Origin: Gammaproteobacteria bacterium | Lineage (GTDB): Bacteria; Pseudomonadota; Gammaproteobacteria; Steroidobacterales; Rariloculaceae | Direction of reading: 5' to 3' | Assembly (NCBI GenBank): GCA_022820625.1 | Contig: JAJEFE010000057.1 | Span: 1-47,407, forward strand | DNA: 47,407 nt | Part shown: positions 15,325 to 24,227 of the stretch, piece after piece | Layout: each line of letters opens with the position of its first letter | Numbering within the stretch: the first letter of the stretch is position 1 | The notes under the pieces: generated by a model | Told to the model about the DNA's origin: nothing | The model's database searches: none | The model's input: only the letters and a program-made list of their open reading frames with translations | Made by a program: the position numbers and the translations under genes

Positions 15325-17559
15325 TCAGATCTCGGCTTTCAAGACGATGCCGACCGTGCGCGGCTGGTTGACGACAAAGCGGTCGGGGCTGTTGAAGGAG
15401 CCGGTCGCCGTGCGGCCACGGCCCACCTGGGCCCGCTCGTCCCAGAGGTTGTCGACGAACAGGTCCGCTCCCCAACCGCCCTCGTTTAGGAAGCCGATGC
15501 GAAACTGGCCGACGATGTAGGAATCGACGGGGAAGCCGGTGGTATCGGTGATGCGCTGCAGGCGCGTGTACTGGTTGTCGGTGTACTGGACGTTCAGGCT
15601 GGCGAAGCCGTCGCCGAGGCCGCCGAAGCGGAATGCGTACTCCAGGCTCGCCGACATCGTGAATTCGGGCACGTTCGGCAAGTCCGCACCGACCACCGCA
15701 TCGGCGATCGCCTCGGTGAGTTCGCTGTCCGCATAGCCGATCGTGAAGCCTAGGGTGAGGGCATCGTTCGGGCGGGCGCTCAGTTGCGCCTCGATGCCGA
15801 TGACCTCGGCATCGCCCGCGTTGCCGATGAAATTGACCGGCGCGCCCGTCAAGGGGGAGATGTCGGTGCCGTTGGACTGAATGTCGGCCCAGTCCTGGAA
15901 GTAAACCGAGCCGTTGAGCTGCACGCGGCCGTCGTGCCAGCTGGTCTTGGCGCCGAGTTCGTAGCTCAGCAGCGAATCCGACTCGAACAGCAGGTCGCCG
16001 ACCCCGAAAACGCTTTGCAGGTTGATGCCGCCCGAGCGGAACCCTTCGGCAACCGTGAAGTAGAGAAGCAAGTCGTCATGCGCACGGTAGTTCAGCCGAC
16101 CCTTGAGCAGCACGTCGGAACTCGACTCCTCGACCACGCGATACGGCGAGCTGGCAACGGCCAGAAACGAGTAGAACACCAGTTCATCCTCAAGGGTCAC
16201 CTCCTCATCAAACCAGCGCGCGCCCAGGGTCAGGTTCCAGCGGTCGCCGAATTCCAAGTCGCCCTCGGCATAGACGGCATACTGCTTGTAGCGGTCCGTA
16301 ACGAAGCGGAAGCCGATGTCGCCCGCTCCATCTATGTACACGCTGTCGGGAACCAGCGGGAAACCAATGGCGCCCAGCGTCTGGTTGATCGCCAGGTGCT
16401 CGCCGGGCATGGTGGTGGCGCCGCCCACCGCCACCTGGTCCTTGTCGCGGTAGAACGCGCCAAATATCCAGTCGAACTGCTTGTCGCCGGCGGAGACCAG
16501 GCGCAACTCCTGGGCGAACGACTCCATGTCCGTGTCCGTGTAGAAGGGGTCGCCGGTCACCGGCCCGAACGCCGAGTAGAAGCGGCTGGCGATCAGCAGC
16601 CGGTCAAGGAATTCTCGGTCAAGCGTCGTGTGCGAGGTCACCGAGGTCAGTTCCGCAAAATCGAGATCGACGCGCGCCGTCAATCCGTACAGGGCGAATT
16701 CGCCGTCGTGGTAGCGCGGCTCGCTCGAATCGAGCTCCAGGTCGCCGAGCCCGGAGTCGATGTTCGGGAAGTCGTCCTCCTCCACCTCCGAGAGCATCGC
16801 CAGCAGTTCGATGTCCACTCGCTCGCCGAGGGATGAAGCGAGCAGCGCCCGCACCGAGTAGGCCGAAGAGGAGTTGGCGTCGTCCTCGTCCCTTGCGACG
16901 TTATCGACAAAGCCGTCGTTGTCGCGGTAGGTGCCTACGATCCTGAGCGCGGTGGTGTCCTGGGCGAGCGGAATGTTGACCGCCGCCCGGCCCCCGTTGT
17001 TGAAGCCCCCGCTCTTGGTGAACGAGCCGATCACTTCTCCCCGCGCGGAGAATTCCGACGGGTCCGGCCGGGCCAGGGTCATGCGGATGGCGCCGCCCAT
17101 GGCGCCCTCGCCGTAGAGGGTTCCCTGGGGACCTTTAAGCACCTCGATCCGCTCAAGGTCATACAGGTTGAGATCGGGCAACTGCGAGGTTCCCTGGATC
17201 GGCACGTCGTTGAGGTACAGCCCCACAGTCGAGACCGGCGTGGTGACGCCAAAGTCCGATGCCGACACATTGGAAACGCCGCGGATGGCGATTCGGGTGG
17301 CGCCGGCCCCCTGGTCGCGAAACGACAGGCCGGGCACGGACAGCACGTAGTCCTCGAATCCGTCCGCACCCCTGCGTTCGAGCCCCCGCCCGGTGAATGC
17401 CTGCAGCGCGGTCGGCACATCCTGCTGGTTCTGGGTACGCCGCTCGGCGGTGACGATGATCTCCTCGAGATAGGTCTCCTCCTCTGCAGCCAGCGCCGTC
17501 ATTGGCATCGTGGTGGCGAGCGATGCTGCCGCCACCAGTAAAGTCCGCTGTTCGTTCAT
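15325..17559 (-). CDS. TonB-dependent outer-membrane receptor
   Basis: The 744-aa protein begins at ATG 17559 behind GGAGAG. A Sec signal peptide ends at ALAA, followed by the TonB box region (LEEIIVTAERRTQNQQDVP). The plug domain includes FEDYVLSVPGLSFRDQGAGA, VGLYLNDVPIQG and LERIEVLKGPQGTLYGEGAM. The barrel carries the usual FRSGGINLQSVFG and SYELGAKTSW segments and ends GIVLKAEI, without a final aromatic. Receptors of this class import scarce ligands using TonB energy; this one has no FecA-type N-terminal signalling domain. With the downstream gamma-glutamyltransferase-like gene it probably forms an uptake and processing pair. Confidence 0.93.
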   Translation of the reverse strand: MNEQRTLLVAAASLATTMPMTALAAEEETYLEEIIVTAERRTQNQQDVPTALQAFTGRGLERRGADGFEDYVLSVPGLSFRDQGAGATRIAIRGVSNVSASDFGVTTPVSTVGLYLNDVPIQGTSQLPDLNLYDLERIEVLKGPQGTLYGEGAMGGAIRMTLARPDPSEFSARGEVIGSFTKSGGFNNGGRAAVNIPLAQDTTALRIVGTYRDNDGFVDNVARDEDDANSSSAYSVRALLASSLGERVDIELLAMLSEVEEDDFPNIDSGLGDLELDSSEPRYHDGEFALYGLTARVDLDFAELTSVTSHTTLDREFLDRLLIASRFYSAFGPVTGDPFYTDTDMESFAQELRLVSAGDKQFDWIFGAFYRDKDQVAVGGATTMPGEHLAINQTLGAIGFPLVPDSVYIDGAGDIGFRFVTDRYKQYAVYAEGDLEFGDRWNLTLGARWFDEEVTLEDELVFYSFLAVASSPYRVVEESSSDVLLKGRLNYRAHDDLLLYFTVAEGFRSGGINLQSVFGVGDLLFESDSLLSYELGAKTSWHDGRVQLNGSVYFQDWADIQSNGTDISPLTGAPVNFIGNAGDAEVIGIEAQLSARPNDALTLGFTIGYADSELTEAIADAVVGADLPNVPEFTMSASLEYAFRFGGLGDGFASLNVQYTDNQYTRLQRITDTTGFPVDSYIVGQFRIGFLNEGGWGADLFVDNLWDERAQVGRGRTATGSFNSPDRFVVNQPRTVGIVLKAEI

Positions 17560-17635
17560 CGGTGCTCTCCGGTTTACGAGGCCATGCCCGGCCGACTTGC
17601 CGTTAGGGACGCAGTCGGGCACTCCCGCCCTCAAT

Positions 17636-17780
17636 CAGCGATTCTCACTTTGACGGAGCAAGGGCATCTTGCCCTCGAACTAGACCGCGCAATGAACCGA
17701 GATTCCCTTCGAGGGCGGGACGCCCTCGCTCCGGGTGCGCTCGACTTGCGCAGCGAAGCCGGAGAGTCGCAAGATGGCCA
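17636..17780. mobile_element. MITE-like element, copy A (degenerate right end)
   Basis: The left end at 17636-17652 matches the terminal inverted repeat of the better preserved element at 20204-20356 (CAGCGATTCTCACTTTG). Inside are two hairpins in the same order: loop ATCTT at 17661-17677 and loop GGGAC at 17710-17728. They are enclosed by GGAGC and GCTCC arms. The right part (17730-17760) aligns with copy B through GTCGAGCG and GGCTTCGC on the minus strand. The last 15 bases no longer match the repeat, and no target duplication is visible. It lies between the receptor and the metallo-hydrolase gene. Confidence 0.6.
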
Positions 17781-17809
17781 GTGCGACACCCGAGGAGGGA
17801 AACTTGTCC

Positions 17810-18829
17810 ATGAAGCACTTTCGTCGTTGCTCAATGGTCTTGGTGCTGGTTGTGATGCCCGGGGCGGCGCTTTCCCAAGCAAGCGCACCTACCGCGCAGG
17901 AGGAATCACCCGCCGTCGCCGCCCATGTGCGGCAGGCGCAGGAGATTGCCGGCAGCGAATGGCGGTTTCTCTCCGATGGGTTCCTGTGCGGGCGGGCGGA
18001 AAACACGATTCCGCTGGCGATCCGGACCATTCCTGGCTTTCTGGTCCCGGACGCACCCGGCATCGAGCCCTTTGCCGCCTTCGACAACCTCTACTACATC
18101 GGCATGTACGCCTGGGGCACGTTCATACTCGATACGGGCGAAGGGCTGATCCTGTTTGACGCCCTGACCAATGAGCGGCAGGTGAAGGAAATCCTGCTGC
18201 CCGGCATGGCGGAACTCGGGCTCGACCCTGAAGACCTTAAGTACCTGGTGGTCACCCACGGTCACGTCGACCACTACGGCGGCGCACCCTATCTGAAGCA
18301 GGAATACGGCCTGCCGATCCTGATGTCGGAAGCCGACTGGGACTATCTCCCCCACGACATTTCCATGCCCTACTTCGTCCGGGCCAACTATCCGCCGGTG
18401 ATCCAGCCCGAGCGCGACCAGGTAGTGCAGGACGGCGATGTGCTCAACCTGGGCAACGCCAGCGTGACCTTCGTGATCACGCCTGGACACACCCCCGGCA
18501 CCCTGTCGACCATTCTGACCGTGAAGGATCGGGGAGAGCCGCGCACGGTCGCCATGTGGGGAGGCCAAGCCCTGCCCGGCGCCCTCAAGGAGTTGAACCA
18601 GATGCACGGCTCACTGCACCGGTTCTGGAACCTGGGCAGGGAACGGCGTGTGGAGGGGCTCATTAGCACGCACCCCTGGGTGGTCGGCAATTTCGAGCTG
18701 CACGCCAGAGGGACCGACGACGGCAGCAACCCGCTGCTGATCGGACAGGATGGATTCGAGCGCGTCATGGGCATATACGACGAGTGCATCAAGGCCCAGT
18801 TTGCCCGCTCCCTTATGGGGGTGCAGTAA
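17810..18829 (+). CDS. Secreted MBL-fold metallo-hydrolase, subclass B3 beta-lactamase-like
   Basis: ATG at 17810 (AGGAGGG ten bases upstream) gives 339 aa with a Sec signal peptide (MVLVLVVMPGAALS). The zinc ligands of the fold are in place: H150, H152, D154 and H155 in THGHVDHYGG, H227 in TPGHTPG, and H288 in STHPWVVGN. The spacing resembles subclass B3 enzymes, which lack the B1 cysteine ligand, though many relatives are lactonases or other hydrolases. Total length is longer than typical B3 lactamases (about 270-290 aa) because of an N-terminal segment rich in aromatic and acidic residues. It is transcribed alone from just inside or after the MITE-like repeat and converges with the amidohydrolase at 18874. 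Confidence 0.87.
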   Translation: MKHFRRCSMVLVLVVMPGAALSQASAPTAQEESPAVAAHVRQAQEIAGSEWRFLSDGFLCGRAENTIPLAIRTIPGFLVPDAPGIEPFAAFDNLYYIGMYAWGTFILDTGEGLILFDALTNERQVKEILLPGMAELGLDPEDLKYLVVTHGHVDHYGGAPYLKQEYGLPILMSEADWDYLPHDISMPYFVRANYPPVIQPERDQVVQDGDVLNLGNASVTFVITPGHTPGTLSTILTVKDRGEPRTVAMWGGQALPGALKELNQMHGSLHRFWNLGRERRVEGLISTHPWVVGNFELHARGTDDGSNPLLIGQDGFERVMGIYDECIKAQFARSLMGVQ

Positions 18830-18873
18830 AGGCCCGCGAAGGGCAAACTGGGCGGGGCGAGTAAGAGCATCCC

Positions 18874-20105
18874 TCAACCGAGTTGGTTGCGGATGAAGGC
18901 CCCGCCCTTCATCACCAGGGGCATTTCGGAACGGTAGCGCTCGAATACGCTCACGTCATCGAGCGGATTGCGGTCGAGCACCAGCAGGTCCGCCAGGTAG
19001 CCCGGCGCAACCCGGCCGAGATCGTCCCCGCGCTGGGCGATCTCCGCGTTCACCGAAGTGGCCGAGCGCAGGATGTCGATGGGCTTGTCCACCGCCGCGC
19101 GGAAGCGCATCTCGCTCGCCTGCATGTCGTGGAACTCGGTGCCGAAAAGGTCCGTGCCCATGCCGATCTGCACCCCGGCGCGTCGGCAGGATTCGATGGA
19201 GGCCAAGACGGTATCCAGCATGCCGCCCACCTTGTCGATGCTCTCCTGGGGCATGCCCGCCTCGGCGCCGCTTTCGAGTATCTCATGCACCACGGCAAGG
19301 GTCGGCACGGTGTAGGAACCGGCCTCCGCGATCAGGCGCGCCGTCTCGTCGGTGACGTGGCTCGCGTGATCGATGGAGCGGATGCCGGTCTCCACGCAGC
19401 GCCGAGCGCCGTCGTCGGTGTGGCAGTGGGCGATGACGTACTTGCGCCGGGTGGCCGCTTCCTCGACGGCGGCGCGCAGTTCGTCGTTGGTGAACTGGGG
19501 CATCCAGATGGGATCGCTCGGCGAAGCCACGCCTCCGGAAATGAACACCTTGATGTGATCCGCTCCCTTGCGCAGTTCGTCGCGGGCGACCTTGCGCACC
19601 TCGTCCACCCCGTCCACCACCTGGCAGATCACCCCGGAATAGGCGCAGTTGCAGGGTTCCTCCTGCACGCCCGGGCGCATGTCGCCGTGGCCGCCGGTCT
19701 GGGAGAGCGCCTTGCCGCCGTACAGGAACCGCGGGCCGCGCACTAGGCCGTGCTCGACGGCCAGCGACAGGCCCACATCGCCGCCGCCGGGGTCGCGCAC
19801 CGTGGTGAAGCCCCGCTGGGCGGCGTCCTCGAGGTGCTTGATGGCATAGCTGACCAGAAGCGGCTTGGGCATGCGGTCGAGCGCCTGCATGTCGAAGGTG
19901 GGCGAGTAGGCGTGAAAGTGCAGGTCGAGCAGCCCGGCATCAGGAAGCGGCCGCCGCAGTCGATAATCGTGGCGCCGTCCAGGGCGATGGGCCTATCCGA
20001 GACTTCCCGTATGCGGTCGCCCTCCACGGCGACGTGCATGCCGCCCTGCACCGCCTCGTTCACGCCGTTGAACAGTTCGCAGTTGGCCAACACGTACAGG
20101 CTCAT
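18874..20105 (-). pseudogene. Amidohydrolase gene split by a single-base frameshift
   Basis: ATG at 20105 with GGAGA six bases upstream starts MSLYVLANCELFNGVNEAV and reads to GGRFLMPG at about 19935. There the frame breaks: the continuation LDLHFHAYSPTFDMQALDRM, carrying the HxH metal motif, is in another frame and runs to the stop at 18874. Adding one base near 19931-19936 (for example a second C in GGGCTGCTC) restores a 410-aa protein. The rest is intact, with GADHIKVFISGGV, YVIAHCHTDDGA, RSIDHASHV and QIGMGTDLFG plus the closing ADLLVLDRNPLDDV. No signal peptide is seen, so it would be cytoplasmic. A true mutation and a sequencing or assembly error are equally possible. It is convergent with the MBL-fold gene. 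Confidence 0.85.
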
Positions 20106-20194
20106 GGGATTCTCCTTCTCGTCGCCGGGGACGCGTTCCATAGTGGACGCACTATGCCACGGCCGACCGCAGCCCCGACGAAGTTCCGTTGCGC

Positions 20195-20365
20195 GATGCC
20201 AAGCAGCAATTCTCACTATGCCGGAGCAAGGGCATCTTGCCCTCGATTTGAACCGAGGAATCCATCGAGGGCGGGACGCCCTCGCTCCGGGGAGCCTTCA
20301 GCTTGCCCATGGGTTGTCCGCTCGACATCAGCGAAAAGCCAAAGTGAGAATTTCTGGATGCCAAG
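20195..20365. mobile_element. MITE-like element, copy B, with 9-bp target-site duplication
   Basis: The element spans 20204-20356 (153 bp). Its ends are CAGCAATTCTCACTATG and, on the other strand, CAGAAATTCTCACTTTG: a 17-bp terminal inverted repeat with two mismatches. It is flanked by a perfect 9-bp direct repeat GATGCCAAG (20195-20203 and 20357-20365), the expected target duplication. Inside are hairpins with loops ATCTT (20229-20245) and GGGAC (20266-20284), bounded by GGAGC/GCTCC arms. No protein is encoded, so it must be moved in trans by a transposase not in this window. It lies upstream of the lipoprotein amidohydrolase at 20457 and of the divergent frameshifted one, and could affect both promoters. 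The rest of 20106-20456 holds nothing else I recognise. Confidence 0.8.
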
Positions 20366-20456
20366 TGGGGATACGATGCGGTTTATGCGTCTCATGCGAT
20401 GCACGATCCCGCAGCCACGGGACCTTCTCGACAGCCAGCCAAGGAGCCAGCGAAGC

Positions 20457-21896
20457 ATGCAAAGCAGGGAACACGTCAAACTGCTTCCGTTCCTGTCGGC
20501 CTTTTGCTGGATGCTGGCCGGTTGCGAACCCACCGCCAACCGGGTTGATTCGCCGTCCAGCAGTTCCGCCGCTACCGCCATCGTCGGCGCTACGCTAATC
20601 GACGGCACCGGCGCGGCGCCCGTCGAGGACGCCGTGGTGATCATCGACGGAACGGAAATCGCCGCCGTCGGCGCCCGCGGCGACGTCCCCATCCCCGAGG
20701 GCGCCAGCACCGTCGATGTCGGCGGCAAGTGGCTGGTGCCGGGGCTGATGGATGCCCACGTCCATTTCATGGAGTCCGGCCGCATCTACACCAAGCCGGG
20801 GCAAATCGACCTGACCCACTTGGTGCCCTACGACGAGGAAGTGGCCTGGATGCAGCAGCGCGTACCGGTCACGCTGCGGTCGTACCTTTGCGCCGGCGTC
20901 ACCGGCGCCGTGTCCGTCGGCGGCCCGCGCTTCGAGTACGAGGTGCGCGAAAAGGCCCGGGCGCGCGCCGACGCCCCCGATGTCTACGTCGCCCATGGCC
21001 CGGTAACGTTGGTGCCTGCGGAAATGCTCTTCCCGCCGTTCGATGGCGACACGTCGGTGCGCTCGGTCACCGACCCGGCAAGCGCCGCCGAGACCATCCG
21101 CCAGGGTGCCGAGTGGAACGCCGACCTGGTCAAGACCGGCTATCTTGGTGGCCCCTTTGCCGACTACGAAAAAGACTACGCCGCCGTGCACGAGGCGATC
21201 ATCGCCGAGTCCGCGGCGCACGGGTTGAAGGTCACCACCCATGTCACCGCGCTGGAGCAGGCACGGACCCTGATCGAGCTGGGCGTGGACAGCCTGCAGC
21301 ACCTGCCGCTCAACGCGCCTCTCGATGCCGCCTTTCTGGAACTGGCGAAATCGAAGGGGATCGTCGCGGTACCGACGCTGGCGGTGTGGCAGCGGAACTT
21401 CATCGACATCTACAAACCGGACATCGAACTGCTGGACATCGAACGGGAATGCGGCGATCCGCAGGTGATCGCCTCCTGGCACGAAGCGGGCGAACTGCCC
21501 TCGCCGCCCCAAGTGGCCTTGGAAATGTACGGGGCAGGCGCAGCGATGGCGGCCGCCAACACGAGGTTGCTGCATGAGGCCGGCGTTCCGCTGGCAGCCG
21601 GTTCCGACACCGGCAACCTTGGCCTGCTGCACGGCCCATCCCTGCACTACGAGCTTAAGCTCATGGGCGAAGCGGGCGTGCCCACGACCGACCTGATCGT
21701 CGCCGCCACCCTGAACGCCGCCCGCATCGCCGGCCAGGAACACCGCGTTGGCTCCATCGAGGCCGGCAAGCAGGCCGACCTGCTGGTGCTCGACGCCGAT
21801 CCGCTGGCCGACATCGGCAATCTTCAGGCCATCAAGGCGGTCGTCAAGAGCGGGGTTTTCTTCGATCAGGAGGCGCTGTTGCCTTCGGCTGAGTAG
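20457..21896 (+). CDS. Lipoprotein amidohydrolase
   Basis: ATG at 20457 (AGGAG ten bases upstream) gives 479 aa with a lipoprotein signal (VKLLPFLSAFCWMLAGC). The metal site reads H101 and H103 in DAHVHF, Lys in ADLVKTGYLGG, His in KVTTHVTAL, His in SLQHLPLN, and D384 in LAAGSDTGN. The closing strand AGKQADLLVLDADPLADIG is typical. It resembles imidazolonepropionase-like dipeptidases and hydrolases; the exact substrate is unknown. Open codons upstream of 20457 cross the MITE-like element and are not part of the gene. The next gene, a Tat-exported esterase, starts about 115 bp downstream, and the run continues through an M19 homologue and an S9 peptidase. Confidence 0.9.
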   Translation: MQSREHVKLLPFLSAFCWMLAGCEPTANRVDSPSSSSAATAIVGATLIDGTGAAPVEDAVVIIDGTEIAAVGARGDVPIPEGASTVDVGGKWLVPGLMDAHVHFMESGRIYTKPGQIDLTHLVPYDEEVAWMQQRVPVTLRSYLCAGVTGAVSVGGPRFEYEVREKARARADAPDVYVAHGPVTLVPAEMLFPPFDGDTSVRSVTDPASAAETIRQGAEWNADLVKTGYLGGPFADYEKDYAAVHEAIIAESAAHGLKVTTHVTALEQARTLIELGVDSLQHLPLNAPLDAAFLELAKSKGIVAVPTLAVWQRNFIDIYKPDIELLDIERECGDPQVIASWHEAGELPSPPQVALEMYGAGAAMAAANTRLLHEAGVPLAAGSDTGNLGLLHGPSLHYELKLMGEAGVPTTDLIVAATLNAARIAGQEHRVGSIEAGKQADLLVLDADPLADIGNLQAIKAVVKSGVFFDQEALLPSAE

Positions 21897-22012
21897 CAGT
21901 GCGCAGGATGCGCGGTTGCAGGATCCGTATTGAGGACGAGCCTAGTCCGCTGCGTCCTTGGCAAGCGGGCCGCCAATCTCGGCCGCGATTTGACAACAAT
22001 TGGATAACCATC

Positions 22013-22963
22013 ATGCAGCGCAGACATTTCATTTCCGGGGCGGCAACGCTGGCCGCGGCCGCCTCTATTCCCGCTACTTCGGACGCACAGGCCACCGGCC
22101 CCGAAAACGCCACCGCGTCGAACGCGCCTTGGCCGCTCCGAGGATCGGAGAGCTTCGTCATCGACTCCGAGTCGGTCGGCGACCGGCTGGCGGTCGGCGT
22201 CTGGAAACCCGGGGCGGAGTTCCTGGCGTTGGCGGGCAAAGCCGACGACATGCCGCCGCTGGACATCGTTTACGTGCTGGACGGCTCCTGGGCGCTGGCC
22301 ATGGCGGCGACCATCTGCCAGCTACAGCTCGTGGACCTGGTCAAGCCCGGCTTCCCGCCGCTGCTGCTGGTGGGCGTCGACTACCCGGAAGGCCAGCCCA
22401 ACGCCCGCACCCGGGACTACACCCACACCGATCTGGCGACCCCCCTACAGGAGGGGGAGCTGCCTCCGGAGCAGACCATCGGTAGCGCGGACAATTTCCT
22501 GCGCTTCCTGGAGGAGGAACTGGACCCCTTCATTCGCGCCCGCTACGACGTGAGCGACCGGCCCGCCGGGATCCTCGGCGACTCCTACGGCGGCACCTTC
22601 ACCTTTCACGCGTTCCGCCGACAATCGAAGCTGTTCGACAAGTACTTCCTAGGCAGTCCGGGGCTGTTCACGACCGGCGTCGACTACATCGGGGAGGTGC
22701 GGAAGCTGCTTGAGGGCAAGCTGGTGCACGACACCAAGATGTACCTTTCGTTCGGCGCCATGGAGGCCAACGGCGGCGTGTCCATCTACGAGGAGATGGG
22801 ACGCAACTACAACAGCCTCGTGAGCGCGCTGAACTCGACGCCGAACGACGGGCTCACGTTCGCATCGAAGATGTATCCGGGCCACACGCACACGACCATT
22901 CTCGCCCCGGCGCTCAACGACGCGCTTCTCTTCCTCTACGGGCCGCACCTGCCGCGGGGCTGA
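22013..22963 (+). CDS. Exported alpha/beta-hydrolase (esterase D / IroE-like)
   Basis: ATG at 22013 yields 316 aa with a twin-arginine type leader (MQRRHFISGAATLAAAA). The core matches esterases of the putative-esterase family: PPLDIVYVLDGSWALAMAA, a strand PPLLLVGVDYP, and the nucleophile elbow GILGDSYGGTFT with Ser in the GDSYGG motif. The His is probably in MYPGHTHTT near the C-terminus. Relatives hydrolyse siderophore esters, S-formylglutathione or acyl peptides. No clear ribosome-binding site is seen. An in-frame open stretch from 21899 lacks family similarity and would bury the Tat signal. It lies 21 bp before the M19 homologue, so the two are co-transcribed. Confidence 0.85.
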   Translation: MQRRHFISGAATLAAAASIPATSDAQATGPENATASNAPWPLRGSESFVIDSESVGDRLAVGVWKPGAEFLALAGKADDMPPLDIVYVLDGSWALAMAATICQLQLVDLVKPGFPPLLLVGVDYPEGQPNARTRDYTHTDLATPLQEGELPPEQTIGSADNFLRFLEEELDPFIRARYDVSDRPAGILGDSYGGTFTFHAFRRQSKLFDKYFLGSPGLFTTGVDYIGEVRKLLEGKLVHDTKMYLSFGAMEANGGVSIYEEMGRNYNSLVSALNSTPNDGLTFASKMYPGHTHTTILAPALNDALLFLYGPHLPRG

Positions 22964-22984
22964 CGGGGTGACGCGGGAGGGGCC

Positions 22985-24097
22985 ATGAATCGAAGGCAGC
23001 TCTTCCTGACCGCGGCAGGCCTGGCGTTGCTGCCGCAGGCGGTTCCGGTGTGCGCCGCCGCGCCGGTCCCCGCATTGTCGGCGCGCGCGCTGAGGCTGCT
23101 GGCCGAGAGCCCGATCGTCGATCTGACGGGCGCCAATTCGCCCGTTCACGCGATCTCGATGCAGCCAGTGGGATACGACACCTGGATCGCCAAGTACAAG
23201 AAGGCGAACGTCACCTGGCTGTCCATGACGGCCGGATCCGACTTCACCAAGACCACCGGCCAAATGCTGCACGTGCTGGCAGCCAACCGGCGCTACCTCC
23301 TGGAACGACCGGACGAGTACGTCTTCGTGCGCAAGGCCGCCGACGTGGCCCGCGCCAAGGCCGAGGGCAAGCTCGGGGTCAACTTCAACTTCCAGGGATC
23401 GACTCCGCTCGAAGGGGACATCAACCTGGTGGAGGTGCTGCACAAGCTCGGCGTCGGGCACATGCTGCTCGCCTACAACGACAAGAACCTCGCCTCCGGC
23501 GGCAGCCACGACCACGACAACCCAGGACTGTCGAACTTCGGCCGCGCGCTGGTCGCCGAGATGAACCGGGTCGGCATGGTCTGCGACGGCACCCACATGT
23601 CGGAGCGCTCGACGCTGGAGATGTGCGAGCATTCGACCGCGCCGGTGATCTTCTCCCACTCCTCGGCCCGGGCGCTGCGCGATCACGAACGCAACATCAG
23701 CGATCGCCAGATCCGGGCGGCCGCCGCCACCGGGGGCGTGATCGGCATCAACGGCGTCTCGCTATTCCTGTCGGAGGCGCTGTACGATCCTTCCGCGGAG
23801 CAGATGTTCCGCCATGTGGACTATGTCGCCGAACTGGTGGGCGACCGCCACGTCGGGCTCGGCCTCGACCACGTGCCGCTCATGGACGAGCCCCTGCCGG
23901 TGGAGAACGTCGTCCCGCAGTACACGGAACTCTACGGCGAGGAGCAGTATCCGCCGATGAACCGGCTGGCCATCGCCGGCCCATCGGTGATCGCGCCCCT
24001 GACCGAACTGATGGTCAGTCACGGCTACAGCGACGATCAGGTGCGCGGCATCCTAGGCGGAAACTTCCTGCGCGTCTTCGGCCAAGTGTGGGACTAA
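22985..24097 (+). CDS. M19 membrane-dipeptidase homologue with altered metal site
   Basis: ATG at 22985 behind GGAGGGG gives 370 aa with an export signal (MNRRQLFLTAAGLALLPQAV). Family hallmarks are KLGVGHMLLAYNDKN, VGMVCDGTHMSERSTLEM, APVIFSHSSARALRDHERNI, GGVIGINGV, and the C-terminal ILGGNFLRVF. Two His (GTH, FSH) and the late Asp (GLGLDH) are kept. However, the first HxD motif reads PIVDLTGANSP, and the bridging Glu position (normally GIEGG) reads NFQGS. The usual binuclear zinc centre is thus probably incomplete, so classical renal-dipeptidase activity is doubtful. It would act in the periplasm, beside the esterase and before the S9 peptidase. Confidence 0.87.
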   Translation: MNRRQLFLTAAGLALLPQAVPVCAAAPVPALSARALRLLAESPIVDLTGANSPVHAISMQPVGYDTWIAKYKKANVTWLSMTAGSDFTKTTGQMLHVLAANRRYLLERPDEYVFVRKAADVARAKAEGKLGVNFNFQGSTPLEGDINLVEVLHKLGVGHMLLAYNDKNLASGGSHDHDNPGLSNFGRALVAEMNRVGMVCDGTHMSERSTLEMCEHSTAPVIFSHSSARALRDHERNISDRQIRAAAATGGVIGINGVSLFLSEALYDPSAEQMFRHVDYVAELVGDRHVGLGLDHVPLMDEPLPVENVVPQYTELYGEEQYPPMNRLAIAGPSVIAPLTELMVSHGYSDDQVRGILGGNFLRVFGQVWD

Positions 24098-24112
24098 CGA
24101 GGCGCTGCCTCG
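24098..24112 (+). terminator. Short hairpin directly after the M19 gene
   Basis: CGAGGC-GCT-GCCTCG forms a perfect 6-bp stem starting one base after the TAA at 24095-24097. There is no T-run behind it, so it may only stabilise the 3' end or attenuate read-through towards the S9 peptidase. Confidence 0.25.
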
Positions 24113-24227
24113 CCCGTCCGCGCCTTCCTCGGCGGAAGATGCAGCGCGGTTATGGTCCAACGCCCCCGGTCGCGTCTACTCTTCCGTGACGAACAGCCCA
24201 GCCTCAGCCGAACCAAAGGAGCACGCC

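Noticed and set aside
20034..20456. N-terminal extension of the lipoprotein amidohydrolase
   Set aside because: The codons run through the MITE-like element, and the lipoprotein signal with a ribosome-binding site starts at 20457.
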